From assembly GCF_963422355.1 (NCBI RefSeq), contig NC_085089.1, forward strand, positions 6,200,052-6,264,051: DNA of 64,000 nt, in the 5' to 3' direction. Below, one piece after another: positions 33,687-44,457 of the stretch; the stretch's first letter is position 1; each line of letters starts with the position of its first letter. The translations under genes and the position numbers were made by a program. Under the pieces are notes generated by a model. It ran no database searches. It worked only from the letters and a program-made list of their open reading frames with translations, and was not told the origin of the DNA. The DNA comes from Corticium candelabrum. Lineage: Eukaryota > Porifera > Homoscleromorpha > Homosclerophorida > Plakinidae.

Positions 33687-36600
33687 TCAGAAAGATGTTA
33701 TGTACTTCACTGACTCTTCAGGGTGACAAGCAGAGTATACATAGACAAAGCTGCCACAGTCAATAAGCTGGAGAGTTTTGTCCATACACAAGTGGATCTC
33801 TGACAAAAACTGCCCAATTGACTATACAAACAGACAGTTAGACTTATGCACACACTCATTCACACTCAGAGTATGGGCACATTTCACAATACCTCGTTAG
33901 ATTCACACAAAAGCATTGGTTCCACACCATAAGCAGCAGTAATGGCAAAACTAATCTCGTCTACGTCATATGTGTTGGTCTCTGATGGAACAATTCCTGT
34001 ATTGACAAGAGCACTAAAATAAAAACTACCTGTAACTACCAGCAACCAAGAAATGAATAAACTGCTAAGCTTACTTGTAAATATTGAAACTTTTGTGAAT
34101 TGATATGGCAGTTTCAAAAAAATCATGCTCATCGTTCAAAAAATCCACTGACATTGCACAAGTTCCATGTTTCCTCCATTCATAACTCCTAACAAAATCT
34201 GAAAATGTCAAAACGCCAGCTCCATACTTGTGCACATCCTTACCAGAAATTGTTGTCACTTGAGTCAGCAAACACAGATGGCCAAACATACTTCAGTTCG
34301 GGCAGCAAATCCTACATTACCATGAACACAGTTGCGTGCTAACATACTAGCTTTTAGGTCACTACTGTGCAACACTATACTTACCTTTACGGAATTCACG
34401 TTAAATTTGTAGGAGCTATTGCAGTAACTTGGACCTCGTGCATTATCAACTGCAGGCCTAATCAACATAAAAAGCAAATTAAAGCCAAACCTTTCGTTGT
34501 AGTTACAGTATGCTATTATGACTAACTCCCAACAAGGCTTATTGTCTAAACCATGCATCCATTGATTCATCTGCATAGACGTGCAATGCAACTCTAGCTC
34601 ATTGTGTCAAGCAAATTTGATATACAGTTTATCACCTAGCTTTTTTACCAAGACATGAGCAGTCAAATGTGGGAGTCTGTCATTATTCATTAAGATTTTC
34701 CTACTTGTACTCTAGAATTAATATTACCACTGAGTTGCACTAGTATAGTTCTCTGAATGGTTCACTCTCGAGGTTAGTGCATACTATTGTATTGATAAAA
34801 CTTGCTTTGTTGTAATGTTTCCCCACGTCTGGATGGGCGCAGTGCACATGCACGTGAACGCTCGCAGAGCCCTACTGTAAACTCAGTGAATCAAGTTCAA
34901 GAAATGACCTCAAACGATAGAAAGACAACGTCAATGGAAGTGTACATGGGTGTACACAAAGTCACACAAAGTTAATTATTATATTACAGAAGAGTCACCG
35001 GCGTAGCATCGAAGGGAGGGGCGGTGGGGGAGGCTATAGCCCCCAAACATTTTGGAGCTGTCACTCCACTTCAAGCAGAACTATAATTATTAAGTTACTA
35101 AACAGTTTGCTTAATAATAGCGTAGTACGTTGACAATAACGTTGACTATCTCTTTGATAATACACATCGTCATTTCAGTATGATAAAACCAGTGTCGAGA
35201 AGTCGTGGATACGTGACGTGCGCACGCCCATCACTTTGCTACGTTATCCAGCAATGGCAGATTCAAAGAAGATCGCATCAAAAGGCAGAAGCCTATCCTC
35301 AATTGTTTTTCAAGCAAGTTTAGGGTCGACAACCCGATTGACCAGAGAATGGAATCTCCGGCGGCTCCTCTACCTAACAAGGAAGTCCGTACTTTCTCCG
35401 CTCAGGTTATTCTAGCTAACTAGCTAGACCTATTACTCACTACATTATGAAATGCTAAACTTGGTCAACACCGGTTTGCACTGAATTAGTATTCTATAGA
35501 TTCTAGTGTCATCGAGATGCCATTTAATTTGATGATCGCAGCGAGCCTTGACAACCTTATTTGCAGGGACTGTAACAGTGTTTCCACTCCTTTACACACA
35601 CTAATGACACTTAGTCCCGCAGTTTATTTGTAACATGAAATTGATACTATTTACTTACATGTTTACAAACTGTGAGCGAGAAAAGTAAAAAGTAGAAAAT
35701 GGGCATGGCTTTGCAAGCAAAAATGGGTGTGGTTGGCAGTCTAATATTAGCCTCCCCAACTTGAGGATCACGCTACGCCTGTGGAAGAGTGTATGCAATC
35801 ACGAATGAATGTGTGGCCTTAGAAATTCGCTGTTGTGCGTTAGCTGTCACATGTTGTACCATGTCCCTAGCGACGCCACATAACGAAAATGTCAACAAAG
35901 TCTGGAGAGCTGTAAAACGCGACACATCAGGTGTGCAGCGTTATGTGACTTACTGCACCAAGAATCAGATGAACGCCTGCAACCTGAGTTTGGTTGTCTT
36001 CATTGTATGCTAGCAGGGCGACAAAATTTCTATAATTGTTCAACACCACACACAACGCTCTAGCGACATCAGCCAAAGTCTAGAAGACGCCTAAAAATTG
36101 ACTTTCATTGCCCCATCTCGCAAGGAAGGTTTTTTGACGGTAAATGGTAGCCAAAATTGTCACTAACAAAATTCAAAATGTTGCCACTCACAAAAGTTGT
36201 CCGTTGTTGAAATAATACCTAATACGTAATGTGCGCATCGCCTCGGGTGGCAAGTGGTGGTTATACGGGTATCTACGTACTGACAAATGGCTGAAACCAT
36301 TTTTGGAGCGGCTGTTTGTCAAGTTCTGTAGGTAAAAAAGCAAATAGAAGGTTGTACAAGTAAAACAATTGTCTCCTTATTATAAATGCGATGTGCCAGC
36401 ACCGTAAAACTATAGGGCCTAGCGCGTTAAATGGGCGTGGCTTAGGAAACATTGTTAGTTCAGTCTCTAACTAGACAGTACGCATGTATGCCAGGGTAAC
36501 AATATTTAAAAAATTTTTTACTCGTCGTCTGAATCGGAGTCGAGCCATTATTGTTACTTCTTCTGTCGCCCTACTACCACACAATTCGCTGCAATAAAAG

Positions 36601-39600
36601 ATCCGATGACAGCTGCAGGTCACTGGTGCATTGAGCCGTGCTGCAATCACGTCGACATCTATGGTTGCCAAGTTTCTGCATGTACATCCGAGTCCTCTTT
36701 CTGTTTTCTTAGCTTCAAAGTATTGCATCCACATGGTGCTTGTGCACGTAACTATAATTTTAGAATGACAGCTTTCATGGTACTACAGATAGTAACAACT
36801 TTCACGAGCAACGAAGTCGATCACTGTGCGAGTGAGAAGTGCAGTCTTATCGTCTCCTTTGATTTCAGCAGCCTTGTGAATCATTTCTCCAGCTTTCTTA
36901 ATTAATTAATTAATATTCATACTGTAGGACAATTTCTCAAATTTTCGTCTGTTCTCTAGATCCTTTTGCTTTGCGATCCTCCGTCACAAACAGACATGCA
37001 CGGTACGCTTACCAGTGAATCCCTTTGCCGCATTAATGGCTGTACTTCTGGAAGTCCATAATTGATGATATGCAGAGGAACTGGCAGCAACAACAAGTGT
37101 TGCAGTATAACGGTGCATGTCAGCTATCTTTGATGCAGTAAAACGACCAAGGTATATACGTTTGGTAGCAAGTATAAGGTATGGTAATTTCCTTCTGGCT
37201 CGTCCACTGAATATGTACTGAATTGTCATCTCCGCTAGCTAGAATTCTAATAATTAGCTATATTGGCAGCATTCAGAAATGTCGACCAGGAAGCATGCAA
37301 GTGTAAACTCCATCAGTTCAATCATGACCAAGCAAACATGCAGGGCCAAGCTTTTAGAGTCTATATATGACTTACACATACATCGGTTAGCTCGATCGTG
37401 CTTTCTTCACAGGAGGCTCTTCGAAAGCAATTTCGCACAAGTCGCTGGTCGCCTCTACGTCCTTAGTTAGTGACAGTGATGCAACAAGCAGTGTTACAAA
37501 TTAGATCTACTGCAAATCTGAAATCAAAACTGACACGCATGTTCATTTGTATAAGGCGTGACGTTCACATTCACACTAGAAAGTTGCTAGCAATTTCCAA
37601 ACTAAACTCACAACAATTTGTGTCCATACCTCGCCTAGAGAACTGCAGAAGTCAGAAATATCTCTGACTTAAGGACGATCTACAGGTCGGAAATGTGAGC
37701 TTTGACAACAAGATTCTACAGTTAGTCTGTTGACAGCTCATGCATGTACTAAAAGCATAACCAACTCGTGAAGCACCGACATGGAGATACCGTATGAATG
37801 CATACCGGTATATAACCGGTTATTTCTGCGATCATGATAATTCTGCGATCATGATATTTCTGCAATCATGCATGATAGTTCTGTGACTACTTCGAAGTAA
37901 TAACAAAGCGCAGAAATAAAATTTGAAAATATTTAGTCCTATTCTTGGAGTCCCAGGCAGTCACTGTATGTTCGGTCACTTGCGCAGTAGTTTGAAATGT
38001 GTTGCACGTGTATTTATAATGCCGTGTGCAAGAAGGTTGCTTTGGCATGAGCATAGGTAGCTATTTCAGAGAATGACTTCAGAGATGAAGCTGCTTGCGA
38101 AGCAAACCGCGATGTAGCCTACGTGATTAGTCAGCAAAGCGATGAACAACAAGGCACAGATACCAGTAGAAAGCAACCAAGAAAGCGGTCCTAAGTCTCT
38201 AGCTAATAACTGTCATAATTCCTTGTTGGAACGCAGAAATTTTTAAGAATGTTTAAGAATAATCGCGTCTCCACTAGTGTTAAACCTGTTTTCCTGTAAA
38301 CCTGAACAGCTTTTGCTAAACATGATTCAGGTAGTTTAACGAAAGTGGTTTAGGTTTAACGGTCACATGATAGAAATGCGCGATCCACGACGATGGATTT
38401 TAGTTCTTTCGCGCTGCTCTTTTTCTTTCTTTGAAGACTATTGGAAGAAGACAGAATTAGGCAATGTCAAGAGAGTGCGTAGACTGATGCAGAGGGTCAG
38501 GAGAGAATGATTTCAGCAAAGACAGAGACTTGTGTCTCTGATGGTTTTCAGATGACCAGAAGACAATATCCGACTGTCTGGTGCACAAGAAACGAATTCG
38601 CGCAGTACAACAAAGTCCCGGATAATTCTTTTAATAGCTCAGAATAAATGGACAAGTGGAGACACTGTCTCCTAAACATGTTTAGAGTCTAAACGTGTTT
38701 AACGTTTTAAACAAGTTTAAAGAGCAACAAGTGGAGTCACAGCCTTAATGATAAAGATCATCTAGTAGTATGTGAGGTCATGTATAGTAAAAGAAACCAG
38801 TCGATAGAAACCATACATCAATGTAACTGCACCCACATCTGGGTCACAGTTGCCCGTATGTTGCCATTAGACGCCGACTGGAAGACTCCATTAGCTATTT
38901 GCTCTAGTTTAGTGACACTAATCTTTTCCATTCTGCTTATAGTATATACTTCTAGTCAATGCACAACTGAAAATGCCGCAGACCTCTGTGGGAGAAAGAA
39001 AAACAACGTTGAGACCCGTATGCACGCACTGGACACTCGAGGCAATTAGATCATCTTACAACAAACCGCTTTTGAAAGTGGCAACAAATCGAAATTAGCC
39101 AGTGAGTACTTTGTCTAGCATTTGCTACTAAAAACCTTCCTTGCGAGATGGGGGCAATGGACTACAAGCTCTCCAACCTCTTCGATTGATAATTAATTAG
39201 GGTAAAGTTGCCTAAACGTGGACACCGCCTAAAGGTGGACAGTTGAAGTTTCACTTCTTACCACAGAACGAATTGGTCATCAACCGCGATGCGGTTTGTT
39301 GTAGTAGCAAGCACTGTGTCGTACGTTCTCGGGACAGGACGCTCTTCCAGTTGACGCCGCATTGTCTCACTTTTTCCCGTATGTTTAGACAGTAGCCTTG
39401 ACTATCCTGCCACTGCAAAATCATAACAATCGTGCAGCGTTACATATTCAATGCAAGCAATCACCGCTGTACGTTGGTTGCACAGCCTATGCCTTACTCT
39501 ACTGTACACCATGCAGATTTCTTTATTCACCTCTATGAGCAGCGGCTAGAATCGAGAAACTTGTAATCAAAAGTGTGTGGGTCTGGGAAGTTGCATAGTA

Positions 39601-42600
39601 AGACTTTCTAGACCTCAACATACACCCATGCAGAGAAAGATACGTCACTTTTTGCACATCTCTTTGCAGCACAGGAATCAAATCCAACACAAGGACAGAA
39701 CACAAGAGACAAATGACTGCTGCCATCTCATGCAGGTGAAATCCTCACTGCAGATGGATTTATAGAAAAACTGAAGGTTAAAAACGTACAGAAAATGGCA
39801 AAGGAAGGAAAGCTACAATGTCAAGAAACTCGCCTACTATCAGGGAAGTCCAAGACAACGTTTGCAATGGGAGTGGCTGGTTCAAGCGTCACAACAGTGA
39901 CGAGAATGACTCCTTTTGTAGCAGTTACGGTCAATCGTACTACCAAGACTCAAAGAAAGATAAAGAAGGATGGATAAGCAGCGACAATCCTGGCTGTAGC
40001 CATTGGTTCCACTTCAAGTGGGCCATGCGCGATGAGGTTGCTGAACCTAGCAAATTCTGGAGCTGTCCAGACTGCATAAACGTCTAGAAGACGCGAAAAG
40101 CTCGTTGCAAGCGTAGCTTCCAGTTCCTGTCATGTTTACCGTAATAGATCATTTGAAAACGCCGCTGCCCACCCTACCACTAGAGTTAGTAGCGTTAATA
40201 TCAACCTCTTTAGTAGGGTAGTGGTACCTAATTCGAAACAGTTTTGGCCACGCCTTACTTCACAATCGTGTTTCTTTTTACCGAAGTGCTTGATTGGCTT
40301 GTACCCTAGATAATCTTGTAGAGTAACTGTTGACACTTCGATGGAGCAATGCTCGTTTCGGCCGACCACCTTTCAACACTACGATTGTGCAGAATGTGGG
40401 CGGTTCGTGAGAAACCATTAGCTCTCCCAGGGATCCTAATTCGGAACATTTATTTTCTCCCAGATACAACTATCACATTGCGTTGCGATTTTGTCATGTG
40501 TTTATCTAGTCTGTACTGACGATGTAGAATAATTTTGGTGAATGTTTAGGCTCTGGCTACCATTTTCTCCTCACCTTGCCGAAGGTAAGCTAAAACGGCC
40601 TGATTCTCTCTAGTAATCGTTTATTAGTGCAAAACATGGTACAGACAGTTACATATATCTACTAGCATGGTGCTTGCACGTTTCATTTGGTGTGGATGGC
40701 AATATGGCGTACAGAGAGTGATTTCTCTCAATGCCTAATTGAAATTAATCACTTACACGGTAGTTTTGAGGCACATACAAAATTCTTACTGTCTGGATTT
40801 TATTGGTATGCACTCACAGACTTCCTTAGCACCAGTCATCTCTGTCCTGAAGTGGACATCTCATTCAACGAATGTGTACTAGTCTACCGACCCCCGACTC
40901 AATTACATGTAGCTATACAAGCATAAACAGCTATTTTTATTGCGATGAACCTTTGAAAAGCACACTGCTACGCATGAAGAGTAACGGAGTTGTTTGTATA
41001 CACGTTCCCTTGTGTCTGATTCTGCACATGCATGGGTGAAGCGAACGAATTTGATCTAAATGATTCCAATTGTGTTTTTGAATACATGTCGACGTTTGCT
41101 TCGTCTCAATCTGCTGCTTTCCAAGAAGCAGTTGATGCCGTTAGGTCAAAGCGTTTATCAGTCCGTCAAGAAGCAAAGACCTATGGCTGTGCTACAACAA
41201 CTCTCTACAGCCATGTCCGTGGTGTTGTTAAACACCAGCAAACTGGCAAGCCTACCACGCTTTCAGAGCTAGAAGAGATGGTAGTGGTTCGTGCATGCAT
41301 ACCTCTAGGAACATTTGGCTACCCAGCTACACGTGACCTGGTTGGGCGTGTGCTCAAGCAATATCTAGCAGATGTTGGTTGTCAAAGCTCTTTTCCATCA
41401 GGCGAGCCATCAAAGAAGTGGTGGAGTGCTTTCTTCAAACGCTGGCCAGAACTAACTGAAAGAAAACCCCAGCATCTAACAATCCAACGAGCCAAGTGTT
41501 GCACACCTGAAGTTATCGATGGTTTCTTCATAAAACTGGAGGAAGTACTGAGGGATGAAGGTTTGCTAGACTTAAGTACAGTGACCTTGCAGCTCGCCTA
41601 TGGAACTGTGACAAAACAGGTCTTTCCACTTCTGTAACTTCCACAAAAGTCATTGTCAGAAGAGGAGACAAGCACGTTGTTGAAGTAGGCAGTGGATCCG
41701 GCAGAGAGAATATTACAGTGCTAGCCTGTGGATCAGCAGTGAGCGAAAAGCTTCCTCCCTATGTTGTGTATAAAGCTAAGACAACTGATCCAGAATGGAT
41801 GGAAAATGGCCCTATTGGAACAAGATATACCAGCAGTGACTCTGGATGGATGGAAGAAGCACAATTCTACCAGCTACAGAATCAGTGCGAAAGTCTCTGC
41901 CTGTGATGCTTATTCTAGATGGTCATGGCTTACACATCTCACTGAAAGTACAGTAGTCCCTCGCTTGAGCGACCCCTCTCGCAAGCGACCACCTCTCTTG
42001 AGCGACCAAATTTTGGAGCACGGACCCACTGTAGCACAGATTTACCTCTTGTGAGCGACCACCTCGGTAGTGCGACCAGCGACCGGGGTATTTTGCGACC
42101 TTAAGTAACGTGCGTTAGCCTCTTGCACGCGATTGTCGTTTGCAGCTGCCAAAGCCCACGCCTCGATGCCTAAGGATAAACAACGTAGGGTTCTCACCCT
42201 TAAAGAAAGATTAGATGTTCTTCGCCGAGTTGAAGGAGGGAGGTCGTGCCGGGCTGTCGCTACGGAGCTAAAAGTTGGTAAAACCCAGATTCAGAACATT
42301 ATCAAGGAAAAAGAGAGCTTACTCAAACAATGGGCCGAAGGAGGTAACTCTCATGAGCGACCACCTCGTTTGAACGACCATTTTTTAGCGTACAAAGGTG
42401 TGGTCGTTCAAGCGAGGGACTACTGTAGTAACATGTGCCAGGGAAAACAACACAATTATATTTTGCTTACCACCACACATAACACACATTCTACAGCCCT
42501 TAGATGTGAGTGTCTTTCGAACTGTCACGAGAGCCTGGAGTCAAATCTTAAAAATCTACAAAACTGAAACATGTCTGGCAGTAGTCACAAAAATCCTTTC

Positions 42601-44457
42601 CTTCTCTACTAAAGAAAATTATGGGAAAATAGTGTTTTCCCTGAGCATTTGGTCAGTGGCCTTCAAGCAACAGGTATTCATCCTCTAAACAGGAAAGTTA
42701 TTGCACATGGTGCACTTAATCCATCAATGCCTTAAACGAAATGCAGCAATGATCGCCTGACAACAGCAACACCAATAAAATCACAGAAAAATAACATCCA
42801 TCTTCAAGGAGCATTTTCAAGCCAAGCTCACCAAGCCTGCCTCTAACAGCGGAAGACTTCAGCTCAACTATTACAGAGAATCAGTGACTAGCGAAGAAGC
42901 CGTACAATGCCTCAGAGAAAGAGAACGCCAAAAGAAAGAAAGTTAGAAGAAACGAAGAAATGCCGAAGTTAACTTAGCTTTGCCCCTTAGTAGTAGTCAA
43001 GAAAATCTGTGCCAGGGATGTGGTAAGGACTATGAAAACGATACCACAGATGATCAGCAGTGCTGGATAGGCTGCGATAAAGCAGTCTGCAGAAGGTGGT
43101 ACCACTACTGGTGCGTCATGTTTACAGACATGCCTGAGTTGTGGATCTGCCCAGCATGTTCTTAAATACATCTTTCATAAATTCTTCCTTGAGCTCAGTA
43201 GAAATAATTTCCTTTATGTAGAAACCATTTCTGTATGTAGGAGTAACGTTGGCACCACATTGTAAATGGTTGATATTAATGACAATAAAATAATGACGAT
43301 GTTGCAAAATTCTAGACTCAAGTCCATCTGATGAAAAGAGGAACACTTCCTATGCTGTAAATTACGTTGCTCAGGCATATTCACAGTTCCTTTTCGTCTC
43401 TGATGATAGTTAGCAGTCTTTCACATCATAAGCTACATGTCACAGAAACCTCACAAAAATCGGTTGAAGATCAATGGTTACTACGTCCTTGGCAATGATG
43501 TAGTTTAACATCTACAAAAACAACAAAGAACTGAAGCTAAATCTTCATGATTTCAAGAATACGCAACAACACCTAGGCAACATCTGAATATGGTCTACAC
43601 TGCTTGACAAGCACAAGTCCTATCCTCAGTAGCCGTGCATGTAGCTTTATCTCTTCGGTACTTGGAGCGCACAAATCAAGATTCTTGCAAACGCGGTTAG
43701 CAAGAAAACGACTGTTCCGAGTTAGGAGTTAGGATCTCCTATGGTGATATCAACTATCACGCAATATTTCAAACGTCTCGTGATAACGACGAGCAGCAGC
43801 GACTGCGTGCACTCCCACTAGTCTTACGAGTAAGGTCATGCATTGGTCTACAATATGATATACAATGTTTGGCAAATACGCTTTTGTTTTATGAGAAACA
43901 TGGCTCTAATTCCGGGCGTAACCGGAAGTGTTCCGAATTAGGTGCCGCTACCCTACGTCACGTTCTAGTTGAATAATAATATCTCAACGAATAGCTACAG
44001 ACTGGAGAGTGAGCCTGCGTGAACACCAAGGGCCGAGGGTAAATTGCGTTTCTAAATGAGGTTGTCGTAAGGCTTCTGATCGGAGCCATACTAATTACTT
44101 TGAAGGCTGTCCACGTCTAGGCGAGTTTACCCTAGCTTGCTAGAAGCCGAACACTATTGTGTAGACGTAAACTAGTTCGTACACCAATATGCACTCACCA
44201 TAGACCGTGTATAGTCCATCTTGCATCCGAATTCCAACTTGGAGGCACTCTGCACCCGTCGTCAGGATTCGCCTACGGCACAGAAGACCTAGTTATTAAT
44301 TATACGAAGTCAAAAACTAGACAGCAAAAAACATTACCGTGCAAATGGCTGGTGGCCATTCTTGAGCAAACAGAAAGAAGTCGAATGACGACGGCTTGCC
44401 GTTGCAATGGTATGCACAGAGAAACAAAAAGGAAAGGAGACTACAACAACAAATCAT
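33687..44457 (-). CDS. RNASET2: RNase T2 family gene, array copy B, seven exons, 234 aa
   Basis: Exons in transcript order: 44338-44457, 44199-44272, 34385-34457, 34244-34311, 34075-34188, 33893-34013, 33687-33821; phases close at 235 codons. The start MICCCSLLSFLFLCAYHCNG is a signal peptide. Then come FDFFLFAQEWPPAICT, GCRVPPSWNSDARWTIHGLW|P (CAS I), ARGPSYCNSSYKFN, DLLPELKYVWP, CAS II EWRKHGTC, and the C-terminal HLCMDKTLQLIDCGS. The residue before the CAS II Glu is Tyr (SYEW) where other copies and the family have His. That His corresponds to the phosphate-binding His104 of RNase Rh, so activity may be altered. Intron 2 is 9.7 kb and contains a hAT MITE, a 3-kb TIR element and the three-level pogo nest. 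Exons 1-2 are about 10 kb from exon 3, so correct splicing is inferred. Confidence 0.82.
34996..35783. mobile_element. hAT-like MITE in intron 2 of copy B, 788 bp
   Basis: Orthologous insertion to 24376-25156: same CACCGGCGTAGC termini and the same GAAGAGT on both sides (34989-34995 and 35784-35790). Internal divergence is modest. Confidence 0.75.
36106..39159. mobile_element. 3.05-kb element with ~35-bp terminal inverted repeats in intron 2 of copy B
   Basis: The left end is CATTGCCCCATCTCGCAAGG (then AAGGTTTTT) and the right end is the complement of CATTGCCCCCATCTCGCAAG. The interior from about 36590 recurs in intron 2 of copy C (52140-54878) with the right terminus intact, but C lacks the left 0.5 kb. 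No transposase is recognised; short ORFs such as 36606-36905 and 37279-37470 recur only because the DNA is duplicated. The target duplication is unclear. Confidence 0.6.
39818..40087 (+). pseudogene. Degenerate PHD-finger fragment of an element-encoded protein
   Basis: The ORF ends in a PHD-like module: FCSSYGQ...EGWISSDNPGCSHWFHF...FWSCPDC. Compared with a canonical finger, the second, third and one central Cys are Tyr, Ser and Trp, so zinc binding is probably lost. The copy at 57845-58087 shares the same three substitutions and additionally has a stop before the last CxxC. It presumably derives from the C-terminus of a transposase of the outer element's autonomous partner. Confidence 0.5.
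41032..43165 (+). pseudogene. Pogo-type (DDE_1) transposase with C-terminal PHD finger, frameshifted and interrupted
   Basis: The order of domains is clear although frames change. A psq-like helix-turn-helix (FQEAVDAVRSKRLSVRQEAK, YGCATTTLYSHVRG) and a CENP-B-like region (WWSAFFKRWPELTERKPQ) run to 41600. A frameshift leads into the DDE domain: LWNCDKTG with the first Asp near 41614, KHVVEVGSGSGRENITVLAC, then the second Asp in LILDGHGLHISL near 41915. A Tigger-like insertion (41951-42425) follows; deleting it with one TA rejoins the frame exactly into ENNTIIFCLPPHITHILQPL, which carries the third acidic residue. After further breaks the protein ends in a good PHD finger (CQGCG, CWIGCDKAVCRRWYHYWC, WICPAC; 43010-43162). 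It is non-functional as it stands. Confidence 0.8.
41951..42425 (+). mobile_element. Tigger-like element, internally deleted third copy (475 bp)
   Basis: Same termini as the copies at 30183 and 30838, TA at 41949-41950 and 42426-42427, and the same helix-turn-helix ORF start. It lacks 83 bp, so the ORF runs into the 3' terminal repeat and out into host sequence. It lies between the second and third catalytic residues of the pogo-type transposase. Confidence 0.88.

Larger units (their letters stand above)
40216..43953 (+). mobile_element. Pogo-type transposon, middle element of the nest (3738 bp including a Tigger insertion)
   Basis: Left end GGGTAGTGGTACCTAATTCG; right end the complement of GGGTAGCGGCACCTAATTCG. 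TA at 40214-40215 and 43954-43955. The outer element in copy C (CTCTTTAGGACGTCACG near 58237) lacks it, giving the approximate empty site. It encodes a decayed transposase, annotated separately, and is itself interrupted by a 475-bp Tigger-like element. Confidence 0.82.
39200..44132. mobile_element. Outer element of a three-level nest (GGGTAAA termini, TA target)
   Basis: Left end GGGTAAAGTTGCCTAAACGT; right end the complement of GGGTAAACTCGCCTAGACGT. TA lies on each side (39198-39199, 44133-44134). The paralogue in copy C (57237-58416) is 1180 bp, and copy A at about 29105 lacks the element. It contains a PHD-finger-like fragment (39818-40087) and the inserted element 40216-43953. Without that insertion it would be about 1.2 kb. 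Confidence 0.8.

Noticed and set aside
34540-34580. WMHGL tripeptide context upstream of exon 3 in copy B as a possible CAS I
   Set aside because: The real CAS I (TIHGLW joined to P) is found in exon 2 at 44199-44272 and splices in phase to exon 3, so this HGL is coincidental intron sequence.
37279-37667. Repeated ORFs seen at both 37.3-37.7 kb and 52.8-53.2 kb
   Set aside because: Their recurrence is explained by the 2.5-kb DNA duplication; there are no domains and no sign of protein-level constraint.
43010-43162. PHD finger as evidence for a host chromatin gene
   Set aside because: It lies inside a TIR-bounded element, collinear with transposase motifs, so it belongs to the transposon.
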